A stretch of DNA of 64,000 nt, taken from positions 97,670,001 through 97,734,000 of the forward strand of contig CM032228.1 in assembly GCA_019009955.1 (NCBI GenBank), written 5' to 3'. This DNA comes from Riptortus pedestris. Taxonomy: Eukaryota > Arthropoda > Insecta > Hemiptera > Alydidae. The position numbers were made by a program, and so were the translations under genes. The notes beneath the pieces were generated by a model, which saw only the letters and a program-made list of their open reading frames with translations, was not told the origin of the DNA and ran no database searches. Positions 9,844 to 20,600 of this stretch are shown here, piece after piece (position 1 is the stretch's first letter; every line of letters starts with the position of its first letter).

Positions 9844-11181
9844 CTAGCTCAGATACCCGGCTTCGCCCGGGAATTGATTAAAGGCTGAATGGTGATGGTA
9901 TTTTTTTGGCAAGGCTTTACTTAGCACAATATTTTGACATTTACCCGTCCCAGTGTTTAGGGTTAATACCCGTTGTTGGCATTTGTTAATAATAAAATTA
10001 ATTTTTTTTTTTTGAAGTCTTCACTGCCCTCCAAATTGTCATATATTTCGTCTCCTGTGCATTATGCATAGATTTCAGTTATTAAGGACAAAATATTAAC
10101 ATAGATTTGAATTAATTTTTCCAGGTGAGGAACCTGATAGTTCAAATTGGAATGAATTGTTGAGCATATCAATATATCTATGCAAATTACTTGCTCCACA
10201 CATTGTTCCTGGCGAAATGTATAAAACAAAAGTTAATCTAAATAACAAAGTAAACAACTTTTGTTATGTGCATGTTTGTCGATAAACAAATAGACAATGA
10301 AATATCCCGAATTTTTATTTCAGGCCTGCCTTATAACCCCCACGTCCGTTCTAACCTAAAAATTTTAATATAGCTTATAATCATGGAAGAATTAATGCTA
10401 ATTGACATACCGACTTTTTTTAATCGTTAGCGCCCAATGAAATAGTTGACCCCCACTTTAGTTTATAGTGTATATCCCGTTTATACTTTGTTAAAAGACA
10501 AAAATGAATATGACAAAAGTTACTCTTAATAACAAAATAAACAACTTTTGTTACGTTCATATTTGCCGAAAAACGAATAGAAAACAAAATACCGCTATTT
10601 ATAAATTCAGGCCTCCCTTACAATCCCCACTCCTGCCCGTCCCTAGAAATGTTCGTATGGCTTATTATAAGGAAGGCGTTAGTTCTAATATACATACCGA
10701 GTGTTTTATTTAGTTCGGTTGAGTCTTTTGAGCCAAATAAAATTGTTGACTCCCGCTATAATTTTTAACGTATAATGCCTTTATACTTTGGTATACGACG
10801 ATAGTGTATATAACAAAAGTTACTCTAAATGACAAAATAAACAACTTTTGTTATTTTCATGTTTGCCGAAAATGCAATAGGAAACGAAATATCGCTATTT
10901 TTAGTTTCAGGCTTCCCTCATAACCCCCACTCCTGTTCGTCTCAGAGGATATTAATATAGCCTAAAGTCTAAGTTGGGTTAGTAGTAATATACATACCAA
11001 GTTTCATAAAATTCGGTTCAGCCGTTTATGCGTGAAAAGGTAACAAACAAACAAATAAACAAACACACACAAAAGAAACAAAATGCAGTTATGACATGTG
11101 AAACGAAAAGTTATCGTGAAAATTCGAGAAAAAAATCAATGTACAGACAGAGGTTACAATTTTATATATATATATATATAT
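9844..11181 (-). mobile_element. Heli-A Helitron, copy 2 (head-to-tail with copy 1)
   Basis: Starts CTAGCTCAGATACCCGG directly after copy 1 with only a short TA run between. It is closely similar to copy 1 throughout but lacks the 100-bp foreign block. Ends GAGGTTACAATTTT(TA)n. Confidence 0.87.
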
Positions 11182-11183
11182 AA

Positions 11184-11262
11184 TTTTGAACGGACCCCAT
11201 TTTCGTCATCTCCTGGGTAGGAACGATGGACATTTGATGAAATTTTTCAAAACTCGCGTCGT
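11184..11262 (-). mobile_element. Hine-B 5' half, displaced partner of 7931-8417
   Basis: TTTTGAACGGACCCCATTTT, then CTGGGTAGGAACGATGGACA and TTTCAAAACTCGCGTC, the standard Hine-B 5' block in minus orientation. With 7931-8417 it frames the two Heli-A copies. Confidence 0.75.
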
Positions 11263-11482
11263 ACTCGTTTTAAAAATTAAAAAGTAATAGAACAATGGGT
11301 GAAAATTTCCTAACACCCACCCTTTGAAAGCAAAGGAATTTTACAGAAGTGATTGTTTATAAAGATCAAGAATAACTAATGATCAATAAATCTCCCAGCA
11401 GAGTTGACCGGCTGCTTTCCTTCAGCCTGCACTGATGACAGATGTGCACTTAGCATTGTAAATATACTTGTAGAGGACAAGG
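11263..11482. other. Unassigned spacer
   Basis: About 220 bp between repeats; no recognisable coding or repeat content. Confidence 0.4.
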
Positions 11483-11610
11483 CCTTTTAGCAGATTTCCC
11501 TTAAGGGAAATCAGCTATTGAGGTTGTACTCATAACGCGATTTTCGAAATTTTTCTTGAAATGTCCATCGATCCTACCTAGGAGATGACGAAAATGACGT
11601 CCGTTCAAAA

Positions 11611-11664
<54 letters not shown>

Positions 11665-12166
11665 ACCTATCTATCTATATATTTGTCTGTTACCGCTCTA
11701 GCGGTCGCAATTATTGTTTAATTCGTACCAAACTCGATATTTAGTCATTTTTTGTAAAAAGAAAGATCAAGTTCGTTAACGGCTAAAATCGGACCAGGGG
11801 GAGGGGAGGGGGGTTTAAAGGGGAGGATTTTCGAAAATTCTAAATATCTCTGTTACTATACGTTGGATCAAAAAATTGTATAGAACCAATCGTATTGCAA
11901 ATTAAGTGATCTATAAATATCACCTTATGTACCTGTTTTCATTATCTTTAATATTAATCGAGATATTTGCGTTTTTTTTTTGGCCAGTATACCCTCACTC
12001 CTGCTTATATCATATCAACAATAAGCTGTTATATTATGAAGCACTTTATTTGAAGCCTAAATAACAAATATTGTTCTCATTGAACTTTTTCGTCATGAGA
12101 TAAATGCAAATACGGGACGCAAGTGGGAAATCTGCTTAGTTTACGCAGCCCCTGCGTGACGAACTT
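11483..12166 (+). mobile_element. Hine-B, full-length copy (HINE/DINE-1-like)
   Basis: 5' end TTAGCAGATTTCCCTTAAGG, itself a palindrome (AGCAGATTTCCC / GGGAAATCAGCT); 5' block TATTGAGGTTGTACTCATAA, GTCCATCGATCCTACCTAGG; (TA)n core 11617-11660; then TTTGTCTGTTACCGCTCTAG, body, and 3' subterminal GGGAAATCTGCT followed by stem-loop ACGCAG-CCC-CTGCGT and GACGAACTTTT. A 12-bp inverted repeat, a central microsatellite and a 3' hairpin are the hallmarks of Helentron-derived HINEs. No coding capacity. Confidence 0.82.
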
Positions 12167-12177
12167 TTATGTAAAAA

Positions 12178-12886
12178 GACTTTTATGTGACGAGAGTTCG
12201 TTAATAGCTGAAATCGGAACAGTGGGAGGGGTGGGGGGTTAGGTGGGATTTCCGAAAATTCGAAATATCTCCGTTACTATATGTCGGATCAAAATATTGT
12301 ATAGAACCAATCTTATTGCAAATTAAATGTACTATAAATATTGTTATATACATTTATTCTCTATCTTGAATATTAACCGAGATATTTGCATTTTTCAGCC
12401 TTCAGCAAACCCCCACTTCTACTCATGCTACATAAACAATACTCTGTTATGTAATAAACCACATTATTCGAAGCTTAAATACCATAAATTTTTTCAAGAG
12501 ACCTTTATTATAAGAGATAAATGCAAATATGTTATCGTACCCCCCCCCTCTTCTTAAGTTCTAGGACTACTAAAATTTGATTGATTGTGATAAAAATTAT
12601 TCTGATTCATTATAAATTACAGTACTAGATATAGTAAATAATTTTCAATAAAATTAATTAATTATATTCTGATATATCCCCTTAATGGTTTTTCTTTCCT
12701 GTGAGAAGTTGACACACCTGTTTGTTTACGTTTCAGGTGTTTCCCATCTGGAGGTTTTTTATTATCGTTTGTATTTATTCACTTGATATTGACTGTGCTA
12801 TTGTGTTACCAGTATGTAGATTTATCTATTGTTATACATCACGAGGGAAATCTGCTTAGTTTACGCAGCCCCTGCGTGACGGACTT
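12178..12886 (+). mobile_element. Hine-B copy lacking the 5' half
   Basis: Begins AGTTCGTTAATAGCTGAAAT, carries the body, and ends GGGAAATCTGCTTAGTTTAC then GCAGCCCCTGCGTGACGGAC. The last 330 bp (TTCTTAAGTT..., CATCTGGAGGTTTTTTATTA) are shared with 60780-61108, defining a subfamily. Confidence 0.78.
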
Positions 12887-13399
12887 TATATTTTTTATTT
12901 TATTCCAAACTGGCAGTAAATTAAATATAAAACATACTCCATTTTGGAAAACTGAAGTATTTGTAATTTTTTTTACAAATATACCAGGTAATGTATGACT
13001 CAACATAACGTCATCTCAGTCTCTTCTGCTCACTCATTTTCTTCAGAAGAATTATAAATGACTTGTATGAAATTTATATTTTTTACATTGCGGATGTTGA
13101 TAATGCAATAGACAAGTTTTTTGGAAAATGTTTGATCTATCTTCCATATGTTAAATTTGTTTTGGGTTGCACTTGGATTTCTACTAAGATTACGAGATAT
13201 AAGTCATTTATAGAGAAGCACTACTAATGGTCACACAAGACATACTTGGAATACTGATCTGACACTGTGCATTCTTCATTTTCCACCAGTAAGAAACTTA
13301 TGTAAAGGGACTTGAATTTTTTTATGGAAATGACATATTAGTGGCTCGGATGCTTGAAGAGAAAATTGTATTACATAGTTGAAGTTGGGGATTGGGGAA
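12887..13399. other. Unassigned intergenic sequence
   Basis: AT-rich, no feature recognised. Confidence 0.4.
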
Positions 13400-13690
13400 G
13401 CCTAAAAATGCACATATCTCGATTAATATCCAAGCATAGAGTCAATGGTAGAGAAAAATTGCATAGAGCAATGTGTATAAAAACATGTATAGAACAATGT
13501 GTAGAAAATTAAATTTGTAACAAGATTTTTAAGGTAACAACCAACTTTTCAATCAATTCATATTAACAGAGATTATTATCTTGAATTATTGGTTTTACAC
13601 CTCCTCTATCCCCCCCCCCTCCCTCCTGGTTAGATGAAAATAATATGTCGTATTTAGGCTTGAAGTAAGATGTTTCATGATATATCAGGT
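13400..13690 (-). mobile_element. Diverged Hine-B fragment
   Basis: Minus-oriented body: GCACATATCTCGATTAATAT, TTGTAACAAGATT, a C-rich run at 13610 and CTCCCTCCTGGTTAGATG. No termini. Confidence 0.55.
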
Positions 13691-13714
13691 TCTTGTTAAT
13701 TTTTATTTTATTTA

Positions 13715-13770
13715 TTTATTAACGTCCACTTTTTACAACTTAGGCTAATCGGGACGGGTTATCTACAGGG
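13715..13770 (-). mobile_element. SINE 3' fragment
   Basis: TTATTAACGTCCACTTTTTA, then GGCTAATCGGGACGGGTTAT and CTACAGG, the 3' end of the tRNA-derived SINE. Confidence 0.7.
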
Positions 13771-13788
13771 GTTCTTGTTAATATGAAA

Positions 13789-13855
13789 CATTTTTGTTAT
13801 CTTAAAGGCTAAAAACTAACCCAAGTTAACATGATATATCACTGTTCCCATGATG

Positions 13856-13914
<59 letters not shown>

Positions 13915-14043
13915 AATAGATCTTGTTTTGTTATCTCATAGGTAGGATCTCTGGATTCATGACATTTTTCAAAAATTGTGTCATGGGAACAGTGCATCAT
14001 GTTAAGCTTGGGTTAGTTTTTAGCCTCTAAGATAACAAAAATG
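13789..14043. repeat. Foldback: 63-65-bp inverted arms around a (TA)n tract
   Basis: Left arm 13789-13853 (CATTTTTGTTATCTTAAAGG ... TGTTCCCATGA) and right arm 13981-14043 are reverse complements with few mismatches. Between them are (TA)n at 13858-13911 and a minus Hine-B 5' block (TCTCATAGGTAGGATCTCTG). It could extrude as a cruciform. Confidence 0.8.
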
Positions 14044-14472
14044 TTATCAATTAATACAAAGAAATTCAATAAAGTTAAACCTACCTTATGTTAACCATAC
14101 CCTACTTATAAAAGAGCAAAAATAAAATATCACGACAATGATTGTTTTCAATTTTAAGTTAATTCAACTTTCATCAAACGTATTTAAAAATAAATACCTA
14201 AATTAAATCTGAGAAATGATTGCTTCTTGTTTAAAGATCTTCACCTGTAACTTGCCAAGAAGAAAAAAATTGTACATGACTCAAAGCAGACTGAAAATTG
14301 TTTACATTATTGAATCATTTCATGGTGATATCAATGATATTAAGGGTGGAGGATATAAGCAAAATAAGTTTCATTGAAAATATTTAAATTTATATTGATC
14401 TATCATTACTAAAAAAAAAAATTAAAAAATCACAATATGTACAATAATAATAATGAAAGACAATGAAGTGGC
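14044..14472. other. 3' flank of RNPC3
   Basis: AT-rich; presumably includes the RNPC3 3' UTR. No clear polyadenylation site could be assigned. Confidence 0.4.
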
Positions 14473-14638
14473 TCATGATTTGGGCTTTGAAGATCTGGCA
14501 TACTGAACAACCATAGGTTTTCCTTTCAAAATATAGCCATTTGTTTCTGATAAGGCAATCTTTGCCTGATCAACATTTTGAAGAGATATAAAAGCTTGAC
14601 CTTTCATTCTTCCTTCTTGTAACAACTGGATATCAAAC
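14473..14638 (-). CDS. RNPC3: RNPC3 exon 6 (RRM2 second half, stop)
   Basis: After ATTACTTCAG: GTTTGATATCCAG..., ending TCATGA. It encodes FDIQLLQEGRMKGQAF (RNP1) and KPMVVQYARSSKPKS, followed by TGA at 14475-14473. Confidence 0.94.
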
Positions 14639-17600
14639 CTGAAGTAATTAAATATATAAACAACTACAAATCCAAAATAAACAATAAATGTTTTAAGTAC
14701 AAGGACTTAATGGTAATGGCATAATGGACTATTGCTGAAAGAAATGTGGCTGAATGAAACTAGAAAAAATTGTAGAGGCAAGCTTCTTTCTACACGACAT
14801 ACAGTCACTCTAATTACACTTATTAGCATCTAGGAGCTAATGTCCTCAAGTTACCATGTTTTGTTTTTTTAATTTTTAATATATGTTATTTTGTAAATAA
14901 AATTTTGGTATTTTAGGAACTGTTTTGATTTTAAGTGCTATTTTTCGGTTTTGAATTTAAAATATATGTTCTCCCTTTTATGAAAAACAAAGTGAAAATT
15001 TTTAGGTTTCTTGAATTGTTATATTTTAGTTATTTGTTGACTGGCATGCTTGTATGTTTTTAGTAATGAGTTGTATGATTAGCTTCTATATTTTTATTCT
15101 TTATCTCATCTGTAAAATATGATATTTAAATATAACTTTTATTCTGCATTGGTTGATTTCATTTTTAATTAATTTTTTGTCCTCTAAGTGTTTGATATTT
15201 TATGGTATTTTTTTGTTTGTGCCAGCACCACTAAAGATGGAGCTGGTGCCTGAAAATACACTCAGCCATAATAATAATTTTGTGGAGGGAACTAGGCCTT
15301 GCTTATTCATCCAGAAAGATTGGTTCCTTTAATACCAACACTGGAAGAGTGTTCATTTTAAACTCACCCTGAAAGTAACAATCCAAAAATATGTCCATCA
15401 CTCGGGCATAAACTAAGCATGTAATAAGTAGCTTATGAAATTTAAGCTGGGCATGAGATGTTTAGAGGCTCAAAGTAAAAATCACATTACTAAGAGTTGG
15501 GGATTACAGAAGGCTGAAAGCTAAATAATTTCAAATATCTCGGTTAATATTCGAGTGAAAGAAAAAAATGTACATTTTCTATACATATAGAACAATAATC
15601 TTAGGCAATATCCGATTGGCTATATACAAATTTTCAATCCAACTCAATAACAGAGATATTTCAAATTTTTGCTTCCCCTTAAACCCCACTCCCTCCTGGT
15701 CTGATGTCAGTGGTTAACAAACTTTACCTTTATTTTTACATAATATAGATGCCAATGAAGACAAACCCTCATTGCACCACTTACTACAGATTGTCAAAGC
15801 ACAAGGCATATTCTGACTCCTGACAGTAGAAATATAATGACGTTAGCTGGTGCTCTACAGAGCTTACAAGAATAACACAAAACCTAGAAAAAACATGGGG
15901 TGAGAACCCGGTCTAACCAGGGAAACAGGTAGGCTTGTTGACTTGGGGGAGTTCATGTTTTCTAATTTTTAAATGTACAATTACTGGGGCGGGGGTGGTT
16001 ATGGGAGTAATAGAATGGAAGCAGATTTAAAAGCCAGAATTGTTGCCAGACCCACACGCTTCTATTTATAGGAAAAAGCTCTTCACCTCAAGTGATTCCC
16101 CTAGTGTCACCACACCTTTCTACTAATTTCCGACAAATGGCTACCACTAAAACGGATTTACAGGCTGTGGGAAGTATTTTTAATAAATAAGGAATATTAT
16201 ACTATGCCTTAATAATATTTGGTAATACTTACATCATTCCTTGTGGTTCTTTATCTGATAATAAATATCGTCGATAAATATAGCCTAGATCAGAGGTAGT
16301 AACATTTTTAGCCAGATTTTTTAAATATAATCGACATGAGGGAACTCCAGCCTGATAGTTCTTAAAAACTGGGAGAATGTGAAGATCTGGATAAACAAAA
16401 ACATCAAACAAAATAAAAAACATTTTCATGTAGATAAAATTAATTTTACAAACATCTTACATAAAAAAAATAAATATCAATGTTATTATTATTATTTATT
16501 ACCATCCACTTTTTGCAACTAAGGCTAATTGGAATGGGTTATCTACAGGTTACCGCCCAAATGTCAATGTAAAACAAATACAGAGTTGTATTTGAACTTT
16601 GATTGAAATGATCTTTCATTTAGCAGGAAACCATGCTCAAAAGTGGACAATTATGCTTTAGGTTACCATATTAGTACTTTTCTTGATAACATTACAAGAT
16701 CAGTTCAGGTATCATTATTTCATAATAATTAAAATTGAAGGGATTAATTTTGCCCAAAACATTATAAATTAAATTAGAACTCAGTACATATACTTGGACA
16801 AGAGTTTTGAGAAGTACTATCCTCCCACATAATTAAATGTTACATCTTAATTCTCACTTTAAGCTACTATGTGGCTTAGAGTGGGATAGATTATATACAG
16901 GTTACAACCCTTTATGAGAGAGGATGGGGTATGGTTTTTATATAGTATGTTCACCACTAAATAATTTCCTATTTCCCGTGAGAGTATTAAACTCATAACT
17001 GTTGATACCAAGAGCATTAAGATCAACACGTCAGCATATAAGGTAAACATAAGGCTTGATTTATATAAATGTTAAGAAAATAATAGTAGGATTTATCTAA
17101 ACTTGAGTCAAAAAATAGAAAAATAAATTTGCCTTCAATTTCAATATAAAACCTTGGCTTAACAGCACAAGTACCTAAGACTTGCCACATTACATTGGTG
17201 GGAGGTCAGGTGACAAATTCTATTATATTATGATGGCATTACAGACCATAATTTCATCAAAACAAGATACAGCACTTACATATAAGTTAATATTTTTAGG
17301 GCATCAGTTATCATCAATGGGGGGGGGGAGGATCTAAACGCACAAAATAATAAATAATAATAAAATTTATATTAATCAGCATGATTAATTATTGCGGAAA
17401 TGAGTTTCATCAGGAAATATATTTTGCATCCACCATTGGAACCCATATTGCAGAATTTGTAAAATTGGCTTAATAAATTTAGGAGCTACATACATGCTGA
17501 CAAGGCATCTGCATAAGATGGATATCCATTGAAGAAGTGCACACTAGCTACTTCTTAATGAAAAGTGTAGCTAAGTAGCTAGTGCAGAAAAGTAGCTAGC

Positions 17601-20600
17601 TAATCATGAGGGTGGTCCATCAGTTCCTAATTATACGAGGGAAGGGTAAGAGAATAATATGAAGCAATTTTCTCTCTTAGTTTGCTCTTTAATTATATTT
17701 TGGTTTAAGTCAAATTTTTTTAACCAGTCAAAACATTGTAATTTACCAAGACAATGCTCACTGACTTTGACAAGAATTCAATCTGATTTTGCAGCAGTTT
17801 TCTTTAAATGGTTACAAAAAAATCACCAATCTTGTTAAACTATTGATAGTCTACAATTGTGGTTCAATGCATTTTTTTAATAACTCAAGTATTAAGTAAG
17901 CTATTCATACTTTCTTGTTTTCAGCAGTCAGTTACCCCCTGCCCCTTTCTACTAATCGTTTTTTTTTTTTTTTTTATACAGAAATAGAAAATATATTGTG
18001 ATATGAGATCACAAGTGTGTTATACCAGCATGCGGGAAATCTACTTAGTATATGCAGCCCCTTTATGAGAGACGTTTTAAGGTTGGTGGATGCATGGAAA
18101 ATGAATTACATAGAAGTGGGAATGGCCAGTGTAGAAGCAATAAGAGTGCTTTCATCAATCCAAGTAGAATCGGGGAACAGGAGGAGCTGGAGATAATTCT
18201 CCACACTTGCTGGGAATGGGAACATGATGGATGAAAAATGCCTCAAAATATGATCAGTGTGGAAAAAGTGGAAGCAGATATACATATGCAGAATTGCTCA
18301 TTCTCACTCAAATCAAAATATGAATTTGATAAAAAAAGAGAGTAAAAATTGACAAAACAGAGGAACTTCAGACCTGGAAGTGATAAAAAGTATAAAATTA
18401 CACAGAAAAACTCTGTAGTGATTTTGAAATACACACCTTTAGTGGATATCCTGTTAACAGTAAGCTCTTCAAGAGAAATACACTTTCCTTCATCATCTTT
18501 TGTTTTTTCTTCTGAATTCTGAGGCTTTTCTACAACTATAGGCATTACCTTTTCAAATCCTTCACTTATGATTTCTTCCTTTTCTTCTTCTAATCGTTTC
18601 AAATCTCCACTCACCTAGATCATAATTAAGACAATCAATAATAACATTAGAACTATCACAATATGCACATAATTACTCAGAAAAATATACCTTCACTTCA
18701 ATTTTTTTAGGGAGTTCTATGTGCCCACCTTCAAACACATCCTCAGTTTTAAGACTAATTTTTGGTTTGGTTACTTTAGTGGGTATAGCATTCAATAGTT
18801 TCTGCTTCTTTACAGCTTTCTTGACTTTATGAATTTTTCTTTTTACTGAAATAATGCTGTCTTCTTTTTTAATGTTTTCCTCCTCACTTTCAATTTCAGA
18901 TTCTTCCTCAGTATTAATTTCATTAGTAATAACTTCTTTCTGTAATGAATCTGGAACTATCTCTGATTGTACACAGAAGTTCTCAGAGAAGGGGCAGGGC
19001 AAGTTCATTTTATTCATGAGGTGTAATACTTGAGTATAGAATTTAGGAACACAAGCTAAAACCTTAGCAATATTTGTTAATACTTCTAGTGTCGGAGGAG
19101 GATACTGATACTTAAGATACACAGGAGGAGGTTGGTTAAAGTCTAAGTGATTTGTCCATGAATTAAGTTTCTGTAAAAAATTGTCCAAATATTTTTTTTG
19201 GGCTGTTTGTTCCTCTTTGACTTCATTTTGTCTGAAAAATTATTAAATGAAAACAATTAGTTAATTTTAGAATTAATATATAACAATATATAAAACTGCT
19301 CAACCATGGTTCAAATTAGGTAATAGCTAAGTTGATTTGATAATTCCCTGTTATAATAAAAAATAATATCTAGCTACCAAGTTGGAATTATATACGACCC
19401 GAAGTCAAGACTGAACAAGAAAGGCTCCTGCAAGACCTCCTTGGTGTTTGTCAGCTGATCCTATGAAAGGAATGCTTTTTTGTTAAAAGAAAAAATAATG
19501 AAGATTGAAATTACCACTTTTATCTTCATATTTCAGGTTGCCAAATAGTACTTTACTGGTATTAGAAAATTATAACTAAAGGCAATCAAGATTTTTTTGG
19601 AAATGACATTGATTTTGCATTTTATGACTACTATCAGGAGTGAGACTATAAGTAGAGGTCAAAACATAAATCCATCAATATCATTGTTAACTTAATTCGT
19701 TTTACTGGAAAAAATGCAATACAAAATTGTATTTATAATATACTTTTGAGCTACATTATAAAGCTATTCTTGGAACTAATTATAATGGGGTGGTAATCTG
19801 GTAGATAAACTATCCTAATTAGCCTTAGTACTATAAAGTGGAGGTTAGTAAATAAGATTAAATTTATTCAGTAGTATTAAATTCAAAATGATTATTTCCT
19901 GCTTTTGGTATTATAATTGAATGGTGTGAGTAGAACTGTTTATCACTATTCCCATGTTAATGTAAACATTATTTCAAAAGCAAACCACATTGATTTCATC
20001 TCACAAATGATGGATATCACTGGTAGTAAAATAGAAAGAATTCATTAAAAATTATTATGTTTTATAATTATTCACATTTGAATATATTTGTTTTAAAAAT
20101 TAAAATATATGTTTCATAACTGAGGCCAATCAAATTGGGCTATCTATCTAACCTTTTCTAGCAAGAGCGAGATTCAAGATTTTAATTAGTGAGGTCATCT
20201 CTGAATAAACTCTCAATGCCCAGGCGAAAAGTGAACACACTGCTCAATGTTATCAGGATATATTTAGACCTGCACCATAACACACATGGTTAACTTGAGC
20301 CTGATTATATTTGAATATGAATAAAAAAAAAGAACTTAAGCGACAAGGATATTGTCACTAAATTGTGTATTCATCGGTCCAATTAGCTTCTTGGCCACAA
20401 ATATGTATGCTTAAACAAAGAAAATAAAGGATAAAAATATATTTTAAAAATGCCTAATAATTATAACCTTTCCTTTTCTGCTTTGATGTGTCTTGTTAAA
20501 TCACTACCTCTTGCAAATTCTACAGATAATAATTGGTTAAATATTTCTGTTTGATGTAATTTCTTTAATACAGCCTCAGCTTCATGGGTGGTACGAAATC

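Noticed and set aside
9223..10713. Short frames such as those at 9223-9417, 10504-10713, 26254-26466 and 55648-55860
   Set aside because: They recur only because they lie in repeated Heli-A modules; no codon-like constraint and many differ by shifts between copies.
18052..18234. 60-codon plus-strand frame in RNPC3 intron 4
   Set aside because: Begins in a Hine-B terminus and lies antisense in an intron; no domain.
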